Shown here: piece by piece, positions 26,226 to 34,355 of the stretch | How the letters are laid out: every line of letters starts with the position of its first letter | How positions within the stretch are numbered: position 1 is the first letter of the stretch | Source of the DNA: Paenibacillus sinopodophylli | GTDB taxonomy: Bacteria > Bacillota > Bacilli > Paenibacillales > Paenibacillaceae | Length of the DNA: 64,000 nt | Direction of reading: 5' to 3' | Assembly (NCBI RefSeq): GCF_005930355.1 | Contig: NZ_VDBO01000014.1 | Span: 57,833 to 121,832 of the forward strand | Made by a program: the position numbers and the translations under genes | Notes under the pieces: model-generated | Databases searched by the model: none | The model's input: the letters and a program-made list of their open reading frames with translations, nothing else | What the model was told of the DNA's origin: nothing

Positions 26226-27122
26226 ATGAGCGCAACAACAAAAGCATTATCGACAGCTGTCGATTATATAAAAGCTCCGCTTATTTACAAAGGCAAGGTT
26301 CGCGAGCTTTACGATCTTGGGGAGCATTTCCTGATTGTCGTAACGGATCGCATCTCGGCTTTCGATTACGTGCTTGACCCGGCCGTTCCAGACAAAGGCA
26401 ATGTACTGAACCGATTGTCTGCTTATTGGTTCGAGCAAACAGCAGATATCCAAGTGAATCATGTTGTTCATACGGACGTTGAGAAGCTTGGGACACTCAT
26501 TACGGAACCTGAGCTGCTCAAGAACCGTATTATGGTAACCCGCAAAGCGGAACGCATTGATATCGAGTGCGTTGTGCGCGGCTACATCACGGGCGGGGGC
26601 TGGAGACAGTATCAGCAAACGTCCGCGATTAACGGCATTTCACTTCCTGAGGGCCTGCGCAAAAATGAACGTTTCCCGGCACCGATCTTCACACCGGCAG
26701 CGAAAAACGATGTAGGTCACGATGAGGACATCCCGTTCGAGAAGATGGCCGATATGATCGGCGCCGAGCTTGCTGAAGAGCTTCGCGACCGCAGCATCAA
26801 GCTGTACGAGTTCGCTCACGGCTACTGCGCGGAGCATGGCATTATTCTCGCAGATTGCAAGTTCGAATTCGGACTGATCGACGGCAAGGTCGTGTTGATC
26901 GACGAAATCTTCACACCGGATTCTTCGCGTTTCTGGGCAGAAGGCAACTATGCGTTTGATATTGAGATCGACAGTATGGACAAAGAGCCAGTGCGTACGT
27001 ACTTGCTCGGCTCCGACTGGGATCGCGACAGCAAGCCGGCTCCGCTTCCTGAATCAGTAGTGGCTGAGACAACAGCTCGCTACCGCGATATTTACCGCCG
27101 ATTGACGGGCGTGGAGCTTTAG
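26226..27122 (+). CDS. purC: SAICAR synthetase (long form)
   Basis: 298 residues. YKGKVRELYDLG near 20, VTDRISAFDYVL near 40, ECVVRGYITGGGWRQYQ near 117 and the late KFEFGLIDGKVVLIDEIFTPDSSR are conserved SAICAR synthetase blocks. The length matches the long form known from yeast and many bacteria rather than the ~240-residue B. subtilis enzyme, so it is probably not a simple orthologue of that one. GGGAGG lies 8 bases before the ATG. A 646-base noncoding gap follows, the largest inside the operon. Confidence 0.96.
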   Translation: MSATTKALSTAVDYIKAPLIYKGKVRELYDLGEHFLIVVTDRISAFDYVLDPAVPDKGNVLNRLSAYWFEQTADIQVNHVVHTDVEKLGTLITEPELLKNRIMVTRKAERIDIECVVRGYITGGGWRQYQQTSAINGISLPEGLRKNERFPAPIFTPAAKNDVGHDEDIPFEKMADMIGAELAEELRDRSIKLYEFAHGYCAEHGIILADCKFEFGLIDGKVVLIDEIFTPDSSRFWAEGNYAFDIEIDSMDKEPVRTYLLGSDWDRDSKPAPLPESVVAETTARYRDIYRRLTGVEL

Positions 27123-27768
27123 GAAGTTTTGGGTTAAAATAACGGTGACACTTACCGTTATGCAACAGCCTGCTTGCAGCAGGTAGTCACTTTTTTAACA
27201 ACGTCGAGCAAGAGCGACGACGCTGACATAGGGGCGCGGAAGCGCATGCCTTCTAAGGCAGGCAGTCAGCGAGAGCGCTGCTGCACCCCATAACCCGCAG
27301 CCTGAGCGCAAGCGCAGGGCTGCAGTAATCTTGGACTGGCAGCATTTATGCGAAAGGCCAGTCAGACAAGTTCCTGTGGCTAGCGATAGCGCAGGCCAGA
27401 GTACTCAGGCTCTTGGTGGCTAGAGCGATAGCGCAGGCCAGCAATGAGGCCCTCGGTGGCCAGCGACAGCGCAGGTCACTACTTATCACTTAGCTTTAAG
27501 TGGTCAGCGACAGCGCGATCACCACCATTACTTCACCGACCACAGTCGCAGAGGTTTTTACTTTGAAATGTGGGAGCTCGGAGAGCGGGAAGTTGTTGCC
27601 GGAGAGCGACAGCGATCGCTTTTTGAAGACCGGGAAACACCCGCTAAGCGGTGTAATCAAGTTTCCCGGCTTCAACAGCGGCGTAGGCAATAACTCCCGC
27701 GCCCGAGCGGCCATCACATTTCGACTAACAAACTTGCTGCGAAAAAAACCCATTTTCAGGAGGCTATT
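27123..27768 (+). repeat. Array of hairpins in the purC-purS gap
   Basis: About ten inverted repeats in series. Examples: CGTCG/CGACG near 27200; CGCTGAC/GTCAGCG enclosing GCGC and TGCCT/AGGCA hairpins near 27220-27275; GCAGCC/GGGCTGC near 27297; GACTGGC/GCCAGTC near 27335-27365. Then come four TGGC-AGCG-N2-AGCGC-GGCCA-like units near 27378, 27417, 27458 and 27502, AGCG/CGCT near 27605, and a strong CCGGGAAAC/GTTTCCCGG near 27630-27670. Most loops contain AGCG-N2-AGCG while the outer stems differ. No gene is supported. AGGAGG of purS closes the region. Confidence 0.8.
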
Positions 27769-28011
27769 ATGAAGGCAACCGTCTACGTCACCATCAAGCA
27801 AAACGTTTTGGATCCACAAGGAACCGCTGTACAAGGGGCGCTTCACACACTGGGCTTCGCCGAAGTCGAAAAAGTACGCATCGGCAAATATTTGGAGCTT
27901 GAGCTTGACACGACTGACCGCGCTGAAGCGGAAGTACGCATCAAAGCGATGTGCGAGAAGCTGTTCGCGAACACGGTTGTAGAAGATTTCCGTTTTGAAC
28001 TGGAGGGTTAA
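27769..28011 (+). CDS. purS: FGAM synthase subunit PurS
   Basis: 80 residues, standard for PurS. MKATVYVTIKQNVLDPQG and the C-terminal VEDFRFELEG are typical. It bridges PurL and PurQ in the three-part formylglycinamidine synthase of Gram-positives. AGGAGG lies seven bases before the ATG. Four bases separate it from purQ. Confidence 0.97.
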   Translation: MKATVYVTIKQNVLDPQGTAVQGALHTLGFAEVEKVRIGKYLELELDTTDRAEAEVRIKAMCEKLFANTVVEDFRFELEG

Positions 28012-28015
28012 GACG

Positions 28016-28711
28016 ATGAAGTTTGCGGTACTCGTATTTCCTGGCTCCAACTGTGATATCGATTGCTACAAAGCCGTCGAAGACACCATCGGCCAGTCGG
28101 TTGACTATGTATGGCATACAGCTACGGACTTGTCCGCGTATGATGCAATTCTAGTGCCAGGAGGCTTCTCCTACGGCGACTACCTGCGCTGCGGCGCGAT
28201 CGCACAATTCGCAGCTGTTATGAGCGAAGTGCAAAAAGCGGCTGAAGCAGGCAAGTTTATTTTGGGCATTTGCAACGGGTTCCAAATTTTGACGGAAGCT
28301 GGCCTTCTGCCAGGCGCTTTGATCCGCAACAATGGACTGAAATTCCGCTGCCATCAAGCACCTCTTGAAGTGGTAAACAGCAGCACAGCATTCACGAACC
28401 AGTACTCGCAAGGCGAGATTATTAATATTCCAATTGCCCACGGCGAAGGCAACTACTATTGCGACGATGCAACGCTTGCCGAGCTCAAAGCAAACAACCA
28501 GATCGTATTCCGTTATGCTGGCGACACGAACCCGAACGGTTCGGTTGAGAACATCGCAGGAATTAGCAACAAAGCAGGCAACGTAGTAGGAATGATGCCT
28601 CACCCAGAGCGTGCGATTGATCAATTGCTAGGCTCGGAAGACGGTAAACGGATGTTTACATCGATTTTGAATGCATGGAGGGAACAACATGGCGCAGCAG
28701 TTAACAGCTAA
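28016..28711 (+). CDS. purQ: FGAM synthase glutaminase subunit PurQ
   Basis: 231 residues, class I glutamine amidotransferase. VFPGSNCDIDCYKAV at the N-terminus, nucleophile cysteine in ILGICNGFQIL near 85, and the histidine-glutamate pair in MPHPERAIDQLLG near 205. Supplies ammonia to PurL. GGAGGG lies eight bases before the ATG, inside the end of purS. It overlaps purL by 23 bases. Confidence 0.97.
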   Translation: MKFAVLVFPGSNCDIDCYKAVEDTIGQSVDYVWHTATDLSAYDAILVPGGFSYGDYLRCGAIAQFAAVMSEVQKAAEAGKFILGICNGFQILTEAGLLPGALIRNNGLKFRCHQAPLEVVNSSTAFTNQYSQGEIINIPIAHGEGNYYCDDATLAELKANNQIVFRYAGDTNPNGSVENIAGISNKAGNVVGMMPHPERAIDQLLGSEDGKRMFTSILNAWREQHGAAVNS

Positions 28712-30935
28712 GGAACCGACAGCGGAGCAAATTGCCGAGCAAAAGATTTACAGCCAGTTTGGCGTATCCGATTATGAGTTTGAGCTGATTTGCGGTTTTC
28801 TTGGCCGTAAGCCTAACTATACAGAAATCGGCGTATTCAGCGTCATGTGGTCAGAGCACTGCTCTTACAAAAACTCCAAGCCGATCCTTAAGAAATTCCC
28901 GATTACAGGACCTCGCGTTCTGATGGGACCGGGCGAAGGCGCGGGAATCGTCGATATCGGCGACAACCAAGCGGTCGTATTCAAAATCGAATCACATAAC
29001 CATCCATCTGCGGTTGAGCCTTTCCAAGGCGCAGCAACAGGCGTTGGCGGCATTATCCGCGACATTTTCTCCATGGGCGCTCGTCCGATTGCATTGCTGA
29101 ACAGCTTGCGCTTCGGCCGCCTGGAGAATGAACGCGTTAAATATTTGTTCGAGCATGTTGTTAGCGGTATTGCCGGCTATGGTAACTGTATCGGAATTCC
29201 GACGGTTGCAGGCGAAGTGATGTTCGATGAGAGCTATGAAGGCAATCCGCTCGTTAATGCCATGTGCGTTGGTCTAATCGATCATGATAAAATTCAGCGC
29301 GGTGTAGCTAAAGGGGTAGGCAACCCGGTATTCTACGTAGGTCCTGCTACTGGCCGCGATGGTATCCACGGTGCTACATTCGCATCCGTTGAGCTGTCCG
29401 AAGAGTCCGAGGAGAAGCGTACGGCTGTACAAGTCGGCGATCCATTCATGGAGAAGCTGGTTATGGAAGCAACGCTTGAGCTGATCGATTCCGGTATCGT
29501 GCTTGGTATTCAAGATATGGGCGCAGCGGGTCTGACTTGCTCCAGCGCAGAGATGGCTTCCAAAGCAGGCAACGGTCTTGAGCTTTACCTTGATGAGGTG
29601 CCGCAGCGTGAAACGGGCATGACGCCTTATGAAATGATGCTCTCCGAGTCGCAAGAGCGTATGCTCTTCGTTGTTGAGCCGCAGCATGAAGCGCAGGCGA
29701 AAGAAATTTTTGAACGCTGGGGCATTATTTGTGCCAAAGTAGGTAAAGTAACGGATGACGGACGTCTTCGTCTGTTCCACCAAGGCCAAGAGGTTGCCGA
29801 TATGCCGGTTAAAGCGCTCGTTGACGAGTGCCCTGTATACGACAAACCGTCGAAAGAGCCTGCTTACTTCAGCGAAAATGCTGCAGTAGACACTTTGGCT
29901 TACGACGAAGTAACCGACCTTACTGGCGCGCTGGAGAAGGTACTTGCTTCCCCAACGGTTGCGAGCAAAGAGTGGGTTTACAATCAATATGACTACATGG
30001 TTCGTACATCGACAGCAGTTCAACCAGGCTCCGATGCGGCAGTTGTGACGATTCGCGGTACGCGCAAAGCACTAGCGATGACGACAGACTGTAACGGACG
30101 TTACGTATATCTAGATCCAGAAGTAGGCGGACGTATTGCCGTTGCAGAAGCAGCACGTAACATTGTATGCTCGGGCGCTGAGCCGCTTGCTGTTACAGAT
30201 AACCTGAACTTCGGTAACCCGGAGAAGCCGGAAGTGTTCTGGCAGCTTGAGAAGTCGGCTGATGGTATGTCCGAGGCTTGCGTTATCTTGAATACGCCGG
30301 TCATCGGCGGTAACGTGAGCTTGTACAATGAGAATGCGAAGGGTGCGATCTACCCAACACCAGTCATTGGTATGGTTGGTCTTGTGCATGACATTGACCA
30401 CATTACTACTCAAGGCTTCAAAGCAGAAGGCGATGTTATTATTCTCGTAGGCGAGACGAAAGCGGAGCTTGGCGGAAGCGAGCTGCAATACGTATTGCAA
30501 GGCGGGGCTGCTGGCCGTCCTCCTGAAATTGATCTTGCAACAGAGAAAAAGGTTCTTGATGCGGTTCTTGGCGCAATCCAAGGTGGACTTGTTGCTTCGG
30601 CGCATGACTTGTCCGAAGGCGGAATTGCTGTAGCTGTAGCTGAATCGTGTATCAGCGGTCGCCTAGGCGCAGAAGTTGCTTTGACTTCTGACCTGCGTGC
30701 AGACCACCTATTGTTCAGTGAATCACAATCTCGTATTCTTCTTTCGGCTAAGCCGGAGAATGCTGCGGCATTGCAAGCGAAATTGTCAGAGCAAGGCGTT
30801 GTTCACACTCAAATCGGTACTGTTAAAGGCAGCAGCCTGACCATAAACGTAAACGGAAAAGCCGGCATTCAGGCGCCGGTAACACAACTGGAGAAGGTCT
30901 GGAAGGATGCGATTCCATGTCTGATGAGCAAATAA
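28689..30935 (+). CDS. purL: FGAM synthase large subunit PurL
   Basis: 748 residues, the short Gram-positive PurL. VMWSEHCSYKNSKP near 58 is the signature, KIESHNHPSAVEPFQGAATG near 100 contributes to ATP binding, and the duplicated AIRS-like halves show DMGAAGLTCSSAEM near 283 and AHDLSEGGIAVAVAES near 645. Converts FGAR, ATP and PurQ-derived ammonia to FGAM. GGAGGG lies six bases before the ATG, within purQ. Ends inside the start of purF (19-base overlap). Confidence 0.97.
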   Translation: MAQQLTAKEPTAEQIAEQKIYSQFGVSDYEFELICGFLGRKPNYTEIGVFSVMWSEHCSYKNSKPILKKFPITGPRVLMGPGEGAGIVDIGDNQAVVFKIESHNHPSAVEPFQGAATGVGGIIRDIFSMGARPIALLNSLRFGRLENERVKYLFEHVVSGIAGYGNCIGIPTVAGEVMFDESYEGNPLVNAMCVGLIDHDKIQRGVAKGVGNPVFYVGPATGRDGIHGATFASVELSEESEEKRTAVQVGDPFMEKLVMEATLELIDSGIVLGIQDMGAAGLTCSSAEMASKAGNGLELYLDEVPQRETGMTPYEMMLSESQERMLFVVEPQHEAQAKEIFERWGIICAKVGKVTDDGRLRLFHQGQEVADMPVKALVDECPVYDKPSKEPAYFSENAAVDTLAYDEVTDLTGALEKVLASPTVASKEWVYNQYDYMVRTSTAVQPGSDAAVVTIRGTRKALAMTTDCNGRYVYLDPEVGGRIAVAEAARNIVCSGAEPLAVTDNLNFGNPEKPEVFWQLEKSADGMSEACVILNTPVIGGNVSLYNENAKGAIYPTPVIGMVGLVHDIDHITTQGFKAEGDVIILVGETKAELGGSELQYVLQGGAAGRPPEIDLATEKKVLDAVLGAIQGGLVASAHDLSEGGIAVAVAESCISGRLGAEVALTSDLRADHLLFSESQSRILLSAKPENAAALQAKLSEQGVVHTQIGTVKGSSLTINVNGKAGIQAPVTQLEKVWKDAIPCLMSK

Positions 30936-32401
30936 GACAGGAGCCTGTGTTATGGACGGGAGACCACTATAACGAAGGCATTGGCCGTGACGATATTTTT
31001 GATAAATTGCGTGAGGAATGTGGCGTCTTCGGGGTATTTAATCTCCCTGAAGCGTCCAACCTATCCTATTATGGACTTCATGCGCTTCAGCACCGTGGTG
31101 AGGAAAGCGCTGGAATCTGTACGGTAGATACGAAGAACGGCAACAAGTTCGCGTATCACCGCGGCATGGGTCTTGTGAAAGAAGTATTCAACAAGGACAA
31201 TCTGGATCTTCTTGCGGGCGACCGCTCCATCGGACACGTTCGTTACTCGACAGCGGGAGAGAGCAAGCTTGCGAATGCGCAGCCGCTCATATTCCGCTAT
31301 CGCGACGGCGACCTGGCGGTTGCAACAAACGGCAATATCGTGAATGCGCCAGAAATTCGCAAAGAGTTGGAGATGTCTGGTTCGATCTTCCAAACGTCCA
31401 GCGACACGGAAGTTATTGCCCATCTCATCGCTCGTTCTTCGAAGGATTTCGAGACGGCGGCGAAGGAAGCTTTGCAGCGTATTGTCGGAGGCTTTGCATT
31501 TCTAATTATGACGAATGAGAAGCTGCTCGTCGCTTCTGATCCGCATGGACTGCGTCCGCTTGTTATGGGTCGTATCGGTGATGGCTACGTGTTCTCGTCG
31601 GAGTCTTGTGCATTCGAGACGATCGGTGCCGTATACGAGCGTGACGTTCAGCCAGGCGAGCTTCTCATTCTGGATGCGGACGGCATGCGCGAGACGCGTT
31701 ACGCTGACGTTGAACGCCGAGCTACCTGTGCGATGGAGTATATTTATTTTGCCCGCCCGGACAGTGATATTAATGGCATTAACATTCATATGGCGCGCAA
31801 GCGGATGGGACGCCAGCTTGCTTCTGAATCGTTTGTCGATGCGGATATCGTTACGGGTGTGCCCGATTCCAGTATTTCGGCGGCAATCGGTTATGCAGAG
31901 CAGACAGGAATTCCTTACGAGCTTGGCCTTATCAAAAACAAATATACTGGCCGGACGTTCATCCAGCCTTCCCAAGAGCTTCGCGAGAAGGGTGTCAAAA
32001 TGAAGCTGTCCGCCGTTCGCAAAGTAGTGGAAGGCAAACGCGTCGTTATGATCGATGACTCGATTGTACGCGGTACGACATCACTTCGCATCGTGAACCT
32101 GCTTCGTGAAGCAGGTGCGACAGAGGTGCATGTACGGATTACGTCGCCTCCATTCAAAAACCCTTGCTACTACGGCATCGATACGCCGGATCGCAAGGAG
32201 TTGATCGCTTCTTACCGCACGGTAGAGGAGATTCGCAAGCAAATCAATGCGGATTCATTATCCTTTTTGACTGATCAGGGCTTTGTAGATTCTGTTGGCG
32301 GCAACGATGGAGCGTATAATCGCGGCATGTGTCTTGCATGCTTCGATAATGACTACCCTACAGTGGTTGACGTAGAATCGGACAAAAGCTGCAGCTGTTA
32401 A
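30917..32401 (+). CDS. purF: Amidophosphoribosyltransferase
   Basis: 494 residues. The first committed step: PRPP plus glutamine to phosphoribosylamine. The mature enzyme should begin at Cys35 in REECGVFGVF; the preceding 34 residues form a propeptide, longer than the 11 residues of B. subtilis. The PRTase motif VVMIDDSIVRGTTS is near residue 375. Cysteines in CYYGIDTP, MCLACFDND and the terminal CSC fit the 4Fe-4S cluster of Bacillus-type PurF. GGAAGG lies about 10 bases before the ATG within the end of purL. Confidence 0.97.
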   Translation: MSDEQIRQEPVLWTGDHYNEGIGRDDIFDKLREECGVFGVFNLPEASNLSYYGLHALQHRGEESAGICTVDTKNGNKFAYHRGMGLVKEVFNKDNLDLLAGDRSIGHVRYSTAGESKLANAQPLIFRYRDGDLAVATNGNIVNAPEIRKELEMSGSIFQTSSDTEVIAHLIARSSKDFETAAKEALQRIVGGFAFLIMTNEKLLVASDPHGLRPLVMGRIGDGYVFSSESCAFETIGAVYERDVQPGELLILDADGMRETRYADVERRATCAMEYIYFARPDSDINGINIHMARKRMGRQLASESFVDADIVTGVPDSSISAAIGYAEQTGIPYELGLIKNKYTGRTFIQPSQELREKGVKMKLSAVRKVVEGKRVVMIDDSIVRGTTSLRIVNLLREAGATEVHVRITSPPFKNPCYYGIDTPDRKELIASYRTVEEIRKQINADSLSFLTDQGFVDSVGGNDGAYNRGMCLACFDNDYPTVVDVESDKSCSC

Positions 32402-32465
32402 TCGCATAAATGTTTAACCCCATGGAGTGTTTGTGCTCCTAAATTAGTTAAGGAGTTGACCGAGA

Positions 32466-33509
32466 GTGTCAGAAGCGTATAAAAAAGCCGGCGTCGATAT
32501 CGCGGCAGGCAACGAAGCGGTAGAACGGATGAAAAAGCATGTAAAGCGGACGTACCGTCCTGAGGTGCTGGCAGAGCTAGGCGGCTTCGGCGGTCTGTTC
32601 AGCCTGAACAAGGACAAGTATGATGAGCCTGTGCTTGTGTCTGGAACGGATGGCGTCGGAACGAAGCTGAAGCTTGCTTTTGCCATGGACAAGCATGACA
32701 CGATCGGCATTGATGCCGTAGCGATGTGCGTGAACGATATTATCGTACAAGGCGCGGAGCCTTTGTTCTTCCTGGACTATCTAGCATGTGACAAAGTCGT
32801 ACCTGAGAAGATCGAAGCGATCGTCAAAGGAATCGCGGAAGGCTGCGTGCAAGCGGGCTGTTCCCTGATCGGCGGCGAGACGGCTGAAATGCCAGGTATG
32901 TATCAAGGCGGAGAATACGATATCGCAGGCTTTACTGTAGGTATCGTAGATAAGAAAAAAATGATCGACGGCTCGACAATTGCTGCAGGTGACGCTGTCA
33001 TTGGATTCGCTTCAAGCGGTATTCACAGTAACGGCTTCTCACTCGTTCGCCGTTTGCTTCTTGAGGATGCCGGCTACAAGCTGGATCAAGAGCTGGCAGA
33101 GCTTGGCGGTGCTAAGCTTGGCGACGTATTGATCGAACCAACTCGCATCTATGTGAAGTCGGCGCTTAAGCTGGTGGAGCAGGTTGAAGTGAAAGGCATG
33201 GCGCATATTACAGGCGGCGGCTTTATCGAGAACATTCCGCGGGTATTGCCAGATGGCGTGAACGTGGATGTCGAATACGGCTCATGGCCGATTCTGCCTA
33301 TCTTCGACCTGATGCAATCCAAAGGCAGCATTACGAATCGTGACATGTTCACGACTTTTAATATGGGAATCGGTTTGGTTATCGTTGTACCAGCTGATCA
33401 AGCGAGCGATGCTCTTCGCATTGCGACTGAGCTTGGTGAGCAGGCTTACCGTATCGGAACGGTTACGGAAGGCAGCCGCATCGTGACATTCACAGGAGCG
33501 GACGTATAA
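32466..33509 (+). CDS. purM: AIR synthase (FGAM cyclo-ligase)
   Basis: 347 residues. AYKKAGVDIAAGNEAVERMK at the N-terminus, VSGTDGVGTKLKLAF near 58, GGETAEMPGMY near 138 and AHITGGGFIENIPRVLP near 243 are conserved. Closes the imidazole ring to form AIR. Start codon is GTG, with AAGGAG ten bases upstream. Stop overlaps the purN ATG by one base (TAATG). Confidence 0.97.
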   Translation: MSEAYKKAGVDIAAGNEAVERMKKHVKRTYRPEVLAELGGFGGLFSLNKDKYDEPVLVSGTDGVGTKLKLAFAMDKHDTIGIDAVAMCVNDIIVQGAEPLFFLDYLACDKVVPEKIEAIVKGIAEGCVQAGCSLIGGETAEMPGMYQGGEYDIAGFTVGIVDKKKMIDGSTIAAGDAVIGFASSGIHSNGFSLVRRLLLEDAGYKLDQELAELGGAKLGDVLIEPTRIYVKSALKLVEQVEVKGMAHITGGGFIENIPRVLPDGVNVDVEYGSWPILPIFDLMQSKGSITNRDMFTTFNMGIGLVIVVPADQASDALRIATELGEQAYRIGTVTEGSRIVTFTGADV

Positions 33510-34123
33510 TGGGAGCACTTCGCATCGCTGTATTCGCTTCGGGACAAGGCACCAACTTCCAAGCGATTATAGATGCGGTGCAGAATGGGAAGCTCGATGT
33601 AACCATCGAGCTTCTTGTTTGTGACAAGCCTGCCGCTCCCGTAGTGGAGCGCGCACGGAAAGCTGGCGTGGACACGTTCCTGTTCACGCCTAAGGAGTAC
33701 CCGTCTCGCGAAGCGTACGAGACGGAAATTATCGCCGAGCTAGAGCATCGCGGCGTTGAGCTGATCGTGCTTGCGGGTTACATGCGCATTATCACGTCAG
33801 TACTTGTTGAGCCGTTCTACGGGCGGATGATTAACATTCATCCGGCGCTGCTGCCGGCATTCCCCGGCGTGAACGGCATCGGACAGGCGCTCGCGTACGG
33901 CGTTAAGGTGACAGGCGTCACCGTCCACTATGTGGACGGTGGCATGGACAGCGGGCCGATTATCGCGCAGCGTGTAGTTGAGGTGGCGGACGAGGATACG
34001 GAAGACTCGCTCGCCGAACGCATTCATGCAGCAGAGCAAGACCTGCTGCCAGGTGTTATCCAGCAGATCGCGCAGGGGCGCGTGACGTTGGATGGACGGC
34101 ATGTGCGAGTGAGCGGCATATAG
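33509..34123 (+). CDS. purN: GAR formyltransferase
   Basis: 204 residues, folate-dependent type. Conserved blocks: ASGQGTNFQAIID near 10 for GAR binding, LAGYMRIIT near 90, and the catalytic segment MINIHPALLPAFPGVNG near 108 with HPALLPAF. VHYVDGGMDSGPIIAQ near 145 carries the essential aspartate. Coupled to purM by overlap. Followed by a 232-base gap with three or more hairpins before purH. Confidence 0.97.
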   Translation: MGALRIAVFASGQGTNFQAIIDAVQNGKLDVTIELLVCDKPAAPVVERARKAGVDTFLFTPKEYPSREAYETEIIAELEHRGVELIVLAGYMRIITSVLVEPFYGRMINIHPALLPAFPGVNGIGQALAYGVKVTGVTVHYVDGGMDSGPIIAQRVVEVADEDTEDSLAERIHAAEQDLLPGVIQQIAQGRVTLDGRHVRVSGI

Positions 34124-34213
34124 GAAAGGATATGATTGTCCTCATCCTTTCTCTATACGTTGCGCAGAAACGATGGCGTCTACAGTAAGGACGCCGTTAG
34201 GCGTTTCTTCTTA
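34124..34213 (+). repeat. purN-distal hairpin and ATGGCGTC hairpin (copy C, 5' part)
   Basis: GAAAGGAT/ATCCTTTC (34124-34151) directly overlaps the purN stop region. Then ATGGCGTC/GACGCCGT (34173 to about 34196) with a 9-base loop is followed by AGGCGTTTCTTC. The second hairpin has the same plan as hairpin 2 of the repeat module and is nearly identical to the one before purD. Confidence 0.75.
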
Positions 34214-34314
34214 AAATATAAGAATTTATAAGGTTGTTCGCTTATAAAGGGCTTATATTTCACCGTCAAAGCTACTTCAGCGTCTTAAAGGACGCTGAAG
34301 GCGTTTATGCTTGA
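34214..34314 (+). repeat. Intergenic hairpin repeat, copy C (purN-purH)
   Basis: Best-preserved copy. Hairpin 1 (34214-34260): AAATATAAG/CTTATATTT outside and TTTATAAG/CTTATAAA inside around GTTGTTCG. Hairpin 2: TTCAGCGTC/GACGCTGAA with loop TTAAAG and tail AGGCGTTTATGC. It ends 41 bases before the purH start. About 95% alike by eye to copy A across the shared 101 bases. Confidence 0.85.
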
Positions 34315-34355
34315 GAGAAGCAATAGGTTGGCCAAATAGATGAGGAGGTATTTGC

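Noticed and set aside
27123..27768. CRISPR array
   Set aside because: Repeats are palindromic with irregular spacing and variable stems; no constant repeat-spacer period and no cas genes.
27496..28050. 184-codon minus-strand frame across the hairpin array and purS
   Set aside because: It runs antisense through the whole of purS; open frames are expected there and the residues show no domain.
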